The notes: a model not told the origin generated them from the letters alone. A stretch of DNA of 64,000 nucleotides from Desmodus rotundus (GCF_022682495.2 NC_071392.1:51361459-51425458); one strand, 5' to 3'; counted from the stretch's first letter, positions 1-10,564 are shown. Translations and numbers: made by a program.

Positions 1-545
1 CCCTACAATTCAATTCTGACACTATCTATCCACCTGTTCATTATAAAAGTATGTATATAACTCAGGAACTGTCTGATGAAAGAGATGTATAAGGTAAGGT
101 ATCTGACAAGAAGAATTGAGCTTCCAAGCCCTCTTTAGGAGCCCCACTTTCCCAGCCCCTTTATGTGTTCACCAACTGCAAGCTCTCCAAATCCTGTCCT
201 TTTGGAGTTTTACAGAGGTTTCACTGCACAGGCATGACTGACTAAATAAATTAGCAACTGGCAATTGATTCAACCCTCAGCCCTCTTCCCCTCTCTAGGG
301 TGTCAGGGGGGTGGGACTTAAAGCTCCGCCCTCTAATCACCTGGTTTGTTCTCTTGGCAACCAGCCCCCAACCTTGGTTTCAGTCCTAAAGACACCTCAT
401 TAATAACAAGAGACACCTCTGTTGCTCTAATCACTTAGGAAATTCCAAGGATTTTAGGAACTCTGTGCCAGTCAGTGGGATGAAGAACAAATATATTTCT
501 TACTTGTAAATTACAATATCAGGTATACCTATTAATAAATAAATG
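1..545 (+). mobile_element. Possible ancient LTR fragment
   Basis: The stretch from about 300 to 530 (GC-richer block, then a block ending in an AATAAATAAA run at 533-542) resembles the 3' half of old mammalian LTRs as I remember them. I see no TG...CA ends or target duplication, and the left end may lie outside the window. Family not named; it could be ordinary unique DNA. Confidence 0.3.
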
Positions 546-984
546 TGACCAGAATCTTCAAAAACAGGAGAAATATTCACAGTAATTTACTGTGTAAAGA
601 AAAGGTTATAGGACAATGAGAAAATTATGGTCCAATATATGACTTATTGGACCACTTTATTTATATGTAAGTACAAATATATATATGCATACATATATAT
701 ATATATGGAGGCTATGCAACAAATATGTTAGTGGTTAAAGGTTGGCAGAGATAGAAGTATAGGTCTTTTCACTTTTCACTTTTACGTTCATTATATTACT
801 GTTCTCTACATTTTTTACAATGCACATATAGAAATTAGAAAAATTATTACTGAACAAAACAGATTAGAAAAGAACCAACCTTTAACAAAACATTTCATCT
901 AATTCTTGCTATCCCTTGTTTACCCTCTGGTAAAACACCTGTGTACTTACTAGCAGAAGCACCAATGTGAGCACTGCATAACTT
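546..984. other. AT-rich stretch, no gene seen
   Basis: AT-rich DNA with short (AT)n runs near 677-706. The run 600-850 is loosely like an old LINE 3' region, but nothing decisive. No coding signal on either strand. Confidence 0.5.
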
Positions 985-1234
985 TTACTTTTACTGTTAT
1001 TAAACATCTGCTGTATGCCAGACCCTCCTACGCATAAGAAAAACAAACAGGAGTCCTGGCCTTCAGGGGCTCACAGCTTAGATGGGGATTCAGAAACACA
1101 AGTATAAAACCCAGCTGTGAGCGCCAAGCTCATACCAGGGGAATACGTGGATGGACAACTGGGAGGATACCTCCCTCAGCCTGGCATAGCAGTCTAAAAA
1201 GGCTTTCTGGAGGGAATGAGCCCAGGCCTTATCT

Positions 1235-1551
1235 CTCTTTTTTTTTTTCAAGGTTTCGTGTGGAAAGATGGGGTATTTAGCAGCATATTTCGGTTTTAAT
1301 TTTAACTTCCTACTTAATATGATATTTTGTTTTATTTTTTTATTGTTGTTCAAATACAGTTTTCCGCTTTTTCCCCCCACCCCAGCCCAACACCCCAGCC
1401 CTCCCCACGTCCCTCCCCTGTTTCCACACCCCCTTGTTATTGTCCATGTGTCCTTTATAATTGTTCCTGCAAACCCTTCACCCTTGTCCCCTGAAATTTC
1501 CCTCCCCTCTCCCCTCTGGTCACTGTCAGCCTGTAGACACCGAAATTGAGA
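1235..1551 (-). mobile_element. 5'-truncated L1 with probable 3' transduction
   Basis: A minus-strand insertion. Target duplication is ccaggccttatct at 1222-1234 and ccaggtcttatct at 1552-1564 (12 of 13 match). Reading 3' to 5' along the plus strand: a poly-T tail (about 1236-1249), then roughly 80 bp of non-L1 sequence (1250-1329), then the L1 3' end (1330-1551) with its typical C/T-rich tract and the 'gtccatgtgtcctttata' block seen in the other L1 3' ends of this window. The non-L1 segment lying between the L1 end and the tail is what a read-through transcript would leave. No ORF remains. Confidence 0.75.
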
Positions 1552-1654
1552 CCAGGTCTTATCTTAAAGGATGAATGAGAGATCCTCTCAGATGCAGAAC
1601 AGAAGGGAATGGGTACTTGGGCAAAGGAGAGCGCTGTCATACTCACCTTCCTCT

Positions 1655-1895
1655 ACATCTTCCCTCTGCACCTACCCTCTCCATTTTTCTCTATAGCAAA
1701 TATCACTACCTAACATTATATTATTTATGTAGTGCTTACCCACTTATCTGCTTCCCCCATTCCACTACAAGTTCCGTGAAGGAAAGAACTTTGTCCTGTG
1801 TATTGTATCTTCAGCATCTAGAACACTGTCTAGCACAGAATAAGTGCCCCAGCATTTGTAGAATAAACAAACAAAAGACACAGAGGCAAGAAACA
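1655..1895 (+). repeat. L2-type LINE 3' fragment
   Basis: Recognised by the order of blocks typical for the L2 3' end: 'tccgtgaaggaaagaacttt', 'cttcagcatctagaacactg', 'gcacagaataagtgccc', then a terminal 'tttgtagaataaac'. Heavily diverged and with no open frame. The 152-codon open stretch on the other strand (1765-2223) runs through it and is chance. Confidence 0.65.
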
Positions 1896-2164
1896 CAAGC
1901 ATGAGTGCAGAATAATTCTTCAGTTCGTCTGTGTGGAGCAGACCATGACACAGATGAGGCTGTAAAGAGATGTGTGTTAGACGACAGGGGATCCGTACAC
2001 CATTATCCCAAGAGCAATGGGGAACCTTTGAGGGGGTGTGGACCAAGAGAAAGATATGGTCTAGACAGCAGTGTAGATGATAGGTTAAGGTGTTGGAAAT
2101 AAGAGAAGCATGGAACAATGAGAAGTATGTGATAACTGCCAAGCAAGGAAGAGAAAGGACTGAA

Positions 2165-2395
2165 TCGAGATGTAGTAATAGGCACATCCATTCATTCATT
2201 CCACAATTTCTGAAAGTCCACATTATTGTATATGGTAGACATAGCCATACAGCTATTATTGTAGTGTTGAGTGTAGTAGTTTCTATTCCAGGTGCTGTTC
2301 TAATCTGTGGGGGTAATCTTGTTCATCCATGAACAAGACAAAGGCTCTTCCTTCATGGAATTTACTTTCTATTGTGACAGAAAGTACAAAATATA
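2165..2395 (+). repeat. Ancient interspersed repeat, 5' segment
   Basis: Starts with 'cattcattcattcc' and follows the consensus order 'aggtgctgttctaat', 'catgaacaagacaaaggc', 'tcatggaatttactttct', like 42545-42700 and 22500-22620. A mariner-like MITE (2396-2527) sits inside it, and weak similarity may continue after 2530. Confidence 0.55.
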
Positions 2396-2527
2396 GGCTG
2401 GGCCAAAAGTAAGTTTACAGTTGTCCATATGGAAAATAATACAATAATTAATAAATAATAATACGAGAATAAACTCTGTGTTTCATGTACTCACAATGGT
2501 AAAACTACTTTTGCCCCACCCACCCTG
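2396..2527. mobile_element. Mariner-like MITE
   Basis: A 132-bp non-autonomous DNA transposon flanked by TA (2394-2395 and 2528-2529). The ends are inverted repeats: left ggctgggccaaaagtaagtt, right (reverse complement) starts cagggtgggtggggcaaaag, sharing the core ggg-caaaagta-gttta. The 'ggtgggncaaaagta' type terminus and TA target are characteristic of Tc1/mariner elements such as the human MADE1 group. Interior is AT-rich and non-coding. Confidence 0.8.
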
Positions 2528-2529
2528 TA

Positions 2530-4130
2530 AAATAACAAGCAAAAATAATTTCAGGAAGTATTCCATGATATGAAGAAAAATAAAGGAGAAGAGAAAGATT
2601 CATAAAATATTTAAGAGGTTAAAAACTGCAAGACAAGGTGATCACTACGCTGCCTAGGAGTTCTCATTATTGACATAATTGCTGAAGCAAATGATGTATC
2701 TCTTGAAACCTAGTAAACTTAGAGCCTAGAGAAAATCCATCCCAACAAAAACATGTGACAAATGGTCCAGAGAAAAGATTCCACAGTACACAGCTCAAGG
2801 GTAGTAAGCTGACAAGTGTGTGTGCAGTGACAGTCTGAGGCTACTGTGTGATACCAGAAGCTTTGTGTCACACAAAAGTGATAAAGGCAGGTGCGGTACC
2901 TCTAGCCAAAAACCACTGACTGGGACTCAAAAGAGAGATTTCAGCATTTGACAATCCAGTCCTATAATTAGGGTCCTAGTTTGAAATTTGCATCTTGGCT
3001 TACTCAGAGAACTAGAACTTTTTTGGACATGAAAAGTGGTCTCCATCACTAACTTGCCTCAGATTAAATCTGAGGCACCATTTTAAACACTTTGATCAAT
3101 GCTATTTTTAGTCTCTGGTTGGTGGAAACTAAGGAACAATGAATGGTGTGAAGGAAGAGGAGGCCAGCTAGTAAGCATCTGGTCGAGAAAGACATAACAT
3201 GTTTTCTTTTCAAAGAATCTTTGTAGGTTAAGAGTTGCAAAACATGTTATATAAAATTTTTCACATCTCAAAGAGAGTTGCCTTAAAAAGACCATGATGA
3301 GTGACTGGTGTTAGTCCTGTGACACTGCAGCCACTCTGGGCTCCAGTGGCCTGGGAGGCAACTGTTTGACTTGGGAGGAAAAGATGAAAGAAAATAACAA
3401 TGCTCATTGTTTTTTATTAGGCATCCATGGGACAAACAGACCTTCTTCTTGAAGCAGCTTATTTTGCATTCTTCCATTTGTCACTCCCGCTAATTTATCT
3501 TGGCCGCAACACACCCACCAGAAAACAGTGAGATGTAAGGAAAGTACTCATACATAGAGTCTAAATCAAGAACAGTTTGCTTCATGAAAATCTAAAGTCA
3601 CAGAGGGCATGCCATTTGCATGTTCACATTGTCAAAATCTATAATTTATGTGTTTTCCAGCCTCCTCAGGTTCCTAGCGGGCACCATACATGCAGCTCGC
3701 AGCTGCCAGCATTGTGTAATCTGTCCCACAGACAGGCAGACCCCACAGACATTCCACTGAAATCACATTCCTCAGTTCATCTCCTTATGACAACAGCAAA
3801 TGACAGAGTAGTCAAAGGCCTGCCAAATTTATAGCTCACCCATGCAAAGTGGGTAGAGATGAAAGACAAAGAGAGCAAATTAATTTTTAGACTGAGGAAT
3901 AAGAGACAGTGGCTTCTAGAGAATGTCCTGGAAGCAAGCCAGACTATGGTTTCAGCTGCACTGGGTTTTCCAATGGAAAGGGGAGCTAGTGATCCCAATA
4001 ATATGCTCAGTTGGCTGTCACTGACAACAGGCTCAGATGCCCAGCTGGATCCCTGAGTCATATTAAATAGGAACTAATGGAAGAGTTCCATCTTGTCTCT
4101 CTACAAGTGGGATTGTCTGATTATAACAAA
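2530..4130. other. Unassigned non-coding DNA
   Basis: No repeat family or gene that I can name. A possible acceptor-like 'tgtgttttccag' occurs at 3648-3659 ahead of a short open stretch, but there is no matching donor or protein similarity. Confidence 0.5.
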
Positions 4131-4132
4131 TT

Positions 4133-4400
4133 CATATACTGAATTCTTATGCTGTGCCAAGAACTGTGCTACATGTTATTTTTCATTTAACCCTCCTGGC
4201 ACCTGTAAGGTAGGGTTAAATGAAAGGGCACCTGAAGGTAGGTGCCACCTATAAGGCACCTGTAAGGTAGGTGCCATTATTAGCCCCATTTTATAGATGA
4301 GAAAACTGAGGCTTACAGGTATGGAATAAATGGCTCATTGTCCCACAGCTTGAAAGTGAAAGAGCTAGTACTAGAAATCCAAGTCTGTGCTCTCTATGTA
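4133..4400 (-). repeat. MIR SINE
   Basis: The reverse complement of the MIR core is clear: 'ccccattttatagatgagaa' followed by 'actgaggcttacagg', then 'cacagcttgaaagtg' and 'aatccaagtctgtgctctc'. It contains a short local duplication of 'cacctgtaaggtaggt' (around 4200-4275). Confidence 0.85.
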
Positions 4401-4404
4401 ATAA

Positions 4405-5040
4405 CCTCTTATTTCCTGATACTGGACTTACGGATTATCTCAAGTGAAGAGACTACTTGTTCCTTGTGCAGCTGACATCTATTGGCCAGACTCTCTTAAC
4501 AAGGCCTTGCTTACTTTATTATAAGTCCATGTCAAATACAAAAGTAATATGATAAAGTGTGTGGCCACAGACACAGACAGTTCTTCTGTTACATAAGGAA
4601 TTCTGCTAACAGGAATACTGTGACAAACATGCCCACAAAAGCCTTTCCTTTCCCGTATGCATGCTAAACTGAAGCATACGTCGCAGTTCTTGCCATTGAG
4701 GGGTGGAAACTATTTCTCCATCTCTTGAATTTAAATTTAGCCATGTGATTTGTTTTGGCCAAAGAGAATTTTATAAACTTTAAGCAAGTCGAGGCTTGAA
4801 AAGTCCCTACCAAAGGAGACTGCTTTGCTTGGGAACTCTAAACCCACTTCCCTATAGTCAAACCCAGGCTGGTTTGTGCTCAGCACTGCAACACAAAGAA
4901 AAGGGAGAATGCAGAGGTTCCTAAGCTAACAATGTTTACCTAGAAATAGAAGAGATAAATTTAAAGAACCATATGATTGACACATGAATGAACCCTAAAG
5001 GAAGAAGGAAGGCAGAACTACTTAAATTCAGATGAAGGAA
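4405..5040. other. Unassigned non-coding DNA
   Basis: No open frame of note and no repeat family recognised. Confidence 0.5.
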
Positions 5041-5042
5041 GG

Positions 5043-5437
5043 TACTATGGACTGAATGTCTATAACCCCCAGAATTCACATGCTGAAGCCCTAACCCACA
5101 TTGTGATGGTATTTGGATGTGGGGCCTATGGGAGGTAATTAGGTTTACATGAAGTCATGAGAGTGGAGCCCCCATGATGAGATTAGTGCCCTTATAAGAA
5201 GAGGAAGAGACCATAACACCCCTCTCTCTCTATGCACATGCACTAGGAAAGGCCACATGAACAGACATTGAAAAGGCAGCTGTCTACAGACAGGAAGAGA
5301 GCCCTCCCCAGACAGCAAATCTGCTGGCACCTTGGTCTTCCACTTTCCAGCCTCCAGTACTAAAAGAAATAAATGTATGTTGTTGAAGCCAACCAGTCTA
5401 TGGTACTTTGTTATAGCAGTCCAAGCTGGCAAAATCA
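5043..5437 (+). mobile_element. MLT1-type LTR (ERVL-MaLR)
   Basis: A nearly complete old solo LTR of the non-coding MaLR group. Block order matches MLT1: 'actatggactgaatgtct', 'gtgatggtatttggatgtgg', 'ggaggtaattaggttta', 'tgagattagtgcccttata', 'aatctgctggcaccttg', 'ccagcctccagtac', 'aaataaatgtatgttgttg', 'gtctatggtactttgttata'. The AATAAA is the LTR's own polyadenylation signal. No coding content. Confidence 0.8.
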
Positions 5438-5439
5438 GC

Positions 5440-5983
5440 AGGCTTTCCAAAAGAGATAGGACTTCAGTTGAGGGGCCAAGTAGAAAATAGCATGGGGTAA
5501 AAGCTCAATGCATGGAAACCAAGACAGGGAGAAAAAAAGAAAGGCATTCCATGAATAGAGAGACTGGAAGAGAAAATGGAAAAAGAAAGGTATACAAGGA
5601 ACAACCTCACAACACAGGAGGAAAAAAACATTCAACTGAATCCTAAGCAAAACACATTGACACTTTCAATTCTTTCTACAAACCTTGAAATTCAAAAGAG
5701 AAAACCATCATTACCTGGTAGCACTGGGCAGATGTCTGACAGGGTGAGATCATGCTAATTGTTCCAGTTTTCTTCTTTAATTAAATCAATTAATTTTAAA
5801 ACATCTAAAATTGGGATTATGTTATTTATACTACTGTAGCAGTATCAAGATTCAGAATTACCAGGGCAGCAACATTCATTATCACTTACTGGCAAAGCAG
5901 CAGAGAAGAAGCGGAAAACTAAAGAAACACTTCGAGGCCTCCCACACCAATAAAGTGAGAGAGGCAAGGCAAAAGATATGGAA
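5440..5983. other. Unassigned non-coding DNA
   Basis: Purine-rich around 5500-5600, otherwise featureless. No gene recognised. Confidence 0.5.
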
Positions 5984-6198
5984 TTTTTTTAAATCCTCAA
6001 CTGAGGTTATGTTTATTGATTTTAGAGAGAGAGGAAGGGAAAGAAAGTGAGAAACATCGATCGGTTGGTTGCCTTCCATATGTACCCTGACCAGGGATCG
6101 AATAGGTAACCTAGGTATGTGCCCTGATTGGAAATCAAACCCGCAACATTTTGGTGCGTGGGATGATGCTCCAAATAACTGAGCCACCCAGGCAGGGC
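5984..6198 (-). mobile_element. VES-type SINE
   Basis: Bat tRNA-derived SINE in reverse orientation. It ends (its 5' end) with 'gagccacccaggcagggc' and starts with its A-rich tail as 'gaattttttt'. The purine-rich 'ttttagagagagagg' is the complement of the TC-rich 3' part. Short target duplication aaagata at 5972-5978 and 6199-6205. Confidence 0.9.
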
Positions 6199-6894
6199 AA
6201 AGATAAAGATTCTTAAGTACACGAAACGGTCTTAAGATTCACAGACTCAACTTCTGAGGCAACACTGGACACATAACAAAACACTCAAAGGAACCATGAT
6301 TTTATTACAAAAAGAAGAAGAGAAAGGTAGGAGAGAAAAGGGGTATGATGATAAAGGAGAGTAAAAGAGTAAAAGAAAGAGATGAGGAAAAACAGAGATA
6401 TCTTTTATTTGTGATTTGTTATTAGAAGAATAGAGCAGAAAATAAGAATAAACAAAAAACAACAATGCAAGGGATGTGCCTTCACACCTACTCTTTCCCT
6501 TGTTTTGTGGGAGAAAGCTTTGCTTGAAACAGAATGTAATGCCATCATTAGTCTCAAAAGCAACTTCCTTCAAATTCTCTACGTTTTCCTAAGTATAGCC
6601 ACCAATATCCGAATTCAGCAACAATAACATGAGGTCAACTACGTTTGCAATCAATTTGTAAACCAATTGTTAAGCATTTTATGTTTTTCTACTTGAATTT
6701 AAATGTATCTTCTGAAGGAAAGACATTAGAACATTTTTTCAGGCTTATCATTATACATATAAGATGTACATTAAGGATTGAGGAATAAATGAATGGATAG
6801 ATAAATGCATGAATGGGTTCCATGATCACCCAGGGATAACTTATTAGTTGTACACATAAATGCCCCAAAGGAACTACATTCACACGCAGTGGAT
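6199..6894. other. Unassigned non-coding DNA
   Basis: Purine-rich 6300-6400, a decayed ATGA/ATGGAT-like run at 6788-6815, otherwise no recognisable element or gene. Confidence 0.5.
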
Positions 6895-7270
6895 AAAAAC
6901 CAGGATGGACAACTGAGGAGTGAGAAATCCCAGCCACAGGCCAGACTGTGCAGCCCAAGGTTCCAGTACTGGGAAAATAAAGCCTCATAACCTCTGGTTG
7001 TAAAAACCAGTGCAGGTAGGGGCAGTGGAAGAAACTGCAGTCTCTCAGGAGTCTGCGCAAAGGGCCCACGGAGTCCTAGAAAGTATGCAAACCCATCCAC
7101 TCTGGGAATCATCATGAGGACAGCAGCTGAAAGGGCTCAAGTAGCTTATGGGAAATGGGGGAAGTCACTGGAAACGGGTGAGAGCCAAGCAAGCTGCAAT
7201 GTTCCCTCTCTGACCCTTCCCCCACATACAGTGCCACATATATCCACACCCCACTTTTCCCAAGGGAAAA
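6895..7270 (+). repeat. L1/HAL1 5'-UTR-like fragment
   Basis: Follows the order of the 5' UTR found at 54958-55260: a block near 6970 reading 'gggaaaataaagcctcataa', 'agaaactgcagtctc', 'gtcactggaaacggg', 'ccaagcaagctgcaatgt', 'gacccttcccccacata'. It matches only an internal part of the UTR, with no ORF1 start and no 3' end, so it is an older broken piece. Confidence 0.65.
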
Positions 7271-7357
7271 GGCATAAGTAACATACAAAAAAATCACACA
7301 GTCAAATATTATACAGTTGAGATTTGAATCCAGGAATCTGACTCTCAGGGCCTGAAA

Positions 7358-9300
7358 TTCTTTTTTTTTAATTTTAATATATTTTATTGAGTATGCTATT
7401 ACAGTTGTCTCGTTCCCCCCCCCTTTATTCCCCTCTGCCCTGCACACCCACTCCCACCTGTATCCCCCACCCTTTAGTTCATGTCCATGGGTCATACATA
7501 TAAGTTCTTTGGCTTCTACATTTCCTTCCTACACTATTCTTACCCTAACCCTGTCTATTTTCTACCTGCCAATTATGCTACTTATTCCCTGTACCTTTTC
7601 CCCCTTTCTCCTCTCTCCCCCACTAATAACCCTCCATGTGATCTCCATTTCTGTGATTCTGTTCCTGTTTTACTTGTTTGCTTAAATTGTTTTTGTTTTC
7701 GTTTTTTTAGGTATGGTTGTTGATAGTTGTGAGTTTGTTGTCATTTTACTGTTCATAGTTTTGATCTTTTTCTTAGATAAGTCCCTTTAACATTTCATAT
7801 AATAAGGGCTTGGTGATGATGAACTCCTTGAACTTGACCTTATCTGGGAAGCACTTTATCTGCCCTTCCATTCTAAATGATAGCTTTGCTGGAGAGAGTA
7901 ATCTTGGATGTAGGTCCTTGCCTTTCATGACTTTGAATACTTCTTTCCAGCCCCTTCTTGCGTGCAAGATCTCTTTTGAGAAATCAGCTGAGCGTCTTCT
8001 GGGAACTCCTTTGTAGGTAACTGTCTCCTTTTCTCTTGCTGCTTTTAAGGTTCTCTCCTTATCTGTAATCTTGAGTAATGTAATTATGATGTGCCTTGCT
8101 GTGTGCTTCCTTGGGTACAACTTCTTTGGCATTCTCTGAGCTTCCTGGACTTCCTGGAATTCCATTTCCTTTGCCAGATTGCGGAAGTTCTCTTTCATTA
8201 TTTGTTCAAATAAGTTTTCAATTTTTTGTTCTTCCTCTTCTGCTTCTGGCACCCCTATAATTCGGATGTTGGAACGTTTCAAGATGTCCTGGAGGTTCCT
8301 AAGCCTCTCCACATTTTTCTGAATTCTTGTTTCTTCATTCCTTTCTGGTTGGATGTTTCTTTCTTCCTTCTGGTCCACACCATTGATTTGAATCCCAGTT
8401 TCCTTCCCATCACTGTTGGTTACCTGTACATTTTCCTTTGTTTCTCTTAGCATAGCCTTCATTTTTTCATCTAATTTGCGACCAAATTCAACCAATTCTG
8501 TGAGCTTCCTGATTACCAGTGTTTTGAACTGTGCATCTGATAGGTTGACTATGTCTTCACTGTATAGTTGTATTTTTTCTGGAGCTTTGATCTGTTCTTT
8601 CATGTGGGCCAATTTTTTTTGTCTCGACATGCCTGTTACATATAAGGGGCGGAGCCTTAGGTATTCACCAGGGTGGGGCAACCCAGATTGCTCTGATGTG
8701 GCAGTGTAGATCGGGGAGAGGTCTAAGAGGAAACAGTGCCGCCTGTTCAGCTCTCCACTGGCTTTCAGTCACTTCCTCCACTACCCACGAGCAAAGTAGG
8801 CCTTTCTGGTGCAGATTCACAGGTGGGTGGTTTTGTGTACATTCTAGGTTCCCGTGGGTCTCTCTAACAAATTCTCCTGTGAGGGTGGGAGTTTCTCATG
8901 CAGTCTCAATCCTCACAGGTTTTTTCAGTCAGAGGTTTTGAAGCTTTATTTCCCCACACTGGAACCCCGGTTGCACAGTCTGTATTGCTCCCCAATTGTT
9001 CCTTGTCCCTGCTGGTTTATCTGAACACAAATGTGGGACCGCCCACTTTGCCAGCCGCTGCCTCACCTGGTCTGCCAGCTGCCACCTTGCCCCAAGTCCT
9101 CTCCGCCCAGCTTCCCATCTCCACCCCTCCTACAAGTCTGGATGAATGTTTCTGCTTTAACTCCTTGGTTGTCAGACTTCCATACAGCTAGATTTTCTGT
9201 CAGTTCTGGTTGTACTTTGTTTTTCAATTTGTTGTTGTCCTTCTTTTGGTTGTGTGAGGACGCACAGTGTGTCTACCTATGCCTCTATCTTGGCCAAAAT
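7358..9300 (-). mobile_element. Complete ORF1-only LINE (HAL1-type)
   Basis: A 1943-bp minus-strand retrotransposon bounded by an exact 15-bp target duplication, tctcagggcctgaaa, at 7343-7357 and 9301-9315. In its own direction it has a 5' UTR of about 670 nt (9300-8631) beginning 'attttggccaagatagagg', one ORF1-like frame (8630-7773), a 415-nt 3' UTR with a G-rich purine tract, an AATAAA (7383-7388 on the plus strand reads TTTATT), and an A tail at 7358-7369. There is no ORF2 at all. The same architecture in the copy at 54644-56530 shows this is a family structure, not a private deletion. Known half-L1 (HAL1) elements have this layout; mobilisation by L1 reverse transcriptase in trans is inferred. 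Confidence 0.9.
7773..8630 (-). CDS. ORF1p-like RNA-binding protein of HAL1-type LINE
   Basis: An uninterrupted 285-codon frame. I start it at the methionine of MSRQKK because that matches L1 ORF1 starts; the frame stays open 17 codons upstream to 8681. Residues about 7-50 resemble the ORF1 N-terminal region (LSDAQFKTLVIRKLTEL). Residues about 55-110 replace the usual long coiled coil with a short polar stretch rich in E, N and Q. An RRM-like domain follows (NIRIIGVPEAEEEEQKIENL near 120-140), then the C-terminal domain (DKERTLKAAREKETVTYKG, ARRGWKEVFKVMK, EGQIKCFPDK, LLYEMLKGLI). The tyrosine of the conserved LYPAKL motif is serine here (LLSPAKLSF). Family role: trimeric nucleic-acid chaperone coating the element's RNA. 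Whether this one is expressed or works is unknown. Divergent VPRRRS replaces the common VPIRLS. Confidence 0.85.
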   Translation of the reverse strand: MSRQKKLAHMKEQIKAPEKIQLYSEDIVNLSDAQFKTLVIRKLTELVEFGRKLDEKMKAMLRETKENVQVTNSDGKETGIQINGVDQKEERNIQPERNEETRIQKNVERLRNLQDILKRSNIRIIGVPEAEEEEQKIENLFEQIMKENFRNLAKEMEFQEVQEAQRMPKKLYPRKHTARHIIITLLKITDKERTLKAAREKETVTYKGVPRRRSADFSKEILHARRGWKEVFKVMKGKDLHPRLLSPAKLSFRMEGQIKCFPDKVKFKEFIITKPLLYEMLKGLI

Positions 9301-9315
9301 TCTCAGGGCCTGAAA

Positions 9316-10564
9316 GCAGGGAGCTCTACTTCTTAAGGAGGGAGCTCCAAGATCTCTCTTTTAGAGGGGCTCAGTCAATATTGTTGAATTAAAGATTTAC
9401 ATGCATACATAATACTTGACTTTAAAACACCTTGAGGAGGGCGACAAAACACATATATTTTAATGCATCATGATGTGAAAACAGAAACAAATTATGCCAA
9501 ATAATTACAAATAATTCTGATTTAGCTGTAAGTGCTGTTACAGAAAGCATGAAAACTCTATAGAGAAAACAAAACTCTCTTATAATCTCAACAACCAGTA
9601 AATATCACTATTAGCATTTGGCATACTCCTTTATTTTATTCTCACTACAATTATTTATTTTTTACATTACTGGAAACATATTTTTCTTAAAACTTATATC
9701 ATGAGAACTTTATCAATTTATCACATGTTTTTCAAGCATCTAAGTTTTCATCACTCCATGATATTTTATCACATTAATGGACCCCAACTAGTGTGATTAT
9801 TCCTTGTTGATAAACACTTAGGTTGTCTCCAATTTTTCATGATAATAAACAATGCTTTAAGAATATTATTCTCAACAAGGTTTTTTGCGGTTTTTCTATT
9901 TCATTGGCATAAATCCTTAACATTTTAAATTAAATATGTAATTGAGATAAAATATCTCCCCAAGTTATTAACCAAATGCAAAATCAGGGACATAACTAGG
10001 GTTTAGATACTGTTTGGTCCAAAGGATTGGTCTAGGGCCCCAACATCTCCATCACCTGGGGCCTCAGGTGGGGATGAGAAGACAGAACCCCTATATATAT
10101 ATCACAGGGCAATCAGGGACCATAGAAACTGAGGCCCTCTTCTTGAGGGGAGTGTAGGAAATGCAAGGGCCTATAAACAGCCTGACAGAAGAGCAGCTAC
10201 AGAAGAAAGTTTCTGAGAATCCAACGTGGAGGACACGGACTTGATAAGAGAGCTGCAGGCTGGAACAGAATCCAGGTGAGGAGAGAAGAACAGGGAGTAT
10301 ACGGACCTTGAGACCAGAGGGCCAATGCCCAAAGATGATGAGGGATAAGCTATAACTCAGTGCCACCAAACAACCAGCAAATGACACAAAACCAGGAGCC
10401 ACTTGCAGATTTAGGGTGATAGAAACCCTGAGATATTCAGTTTGCTCTAATTACCTAACAGAGAAGGAAACTGAACCATCATCTATAAGAAATGACATCT
10501 CCTTTCCAATACTCCACTATATTGCCTCTATTCTAAGGCAACCCCTATCTCTTCGTTGCTTAGT
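9316..10564. other. Mostly unassigned; old LINE-like piece at 9590-9960
   Basis: 9590-9960 contains 'aacacttaggttgtctccaa' and 'aataaacaatgcttta', wording typical of very old L1M 3' regions read in reverse. 9960-10540 is GC-richer with a 103-codon minus-strand open stretch, but I recognise no protein. No gene called. Confidence 0.4.

Larger units (their letters stand above)
985..2110 (+). repeat. Ancient interspersed repeat, interrupted
   Basis: The text from 985 ('...tgctgtatgccagaccct') through the 'cttcaggggctcacagctta' segment, 'ggctttctgg', and later 'gagcaatggggaacctttga' follows a widespread mammalian repeat that recurs here at 2165-2395, 22495-24190, 25545-25760 and 42545-43190. I think it is the 5' region of an old L1M/L1ME family but cannot confirm the name. 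It is split by an L1 insertion (1235-1551) and contains an L2-like piece (1655-1895). Confidence 0.55.

Noticed and set aside
1765..2223. 152-codon open frame on the minus strand
   Set aside because: It runs through an L2 fragment and parts of an ancient repeat, with no protein-like pattern.
3648..3834. Acceptor-like 'tgtgttttccag' followed by an open stretch
   Set aside because: No donor, no recognised protein similarity, and such acceptor-like strings are common by chance.
8226..9336. Several plus-strand open stretches of 74-101 codons
   Set aside because: All are antisense to the HAL1-type ORF1 and 5' UTR at 7358-9300.
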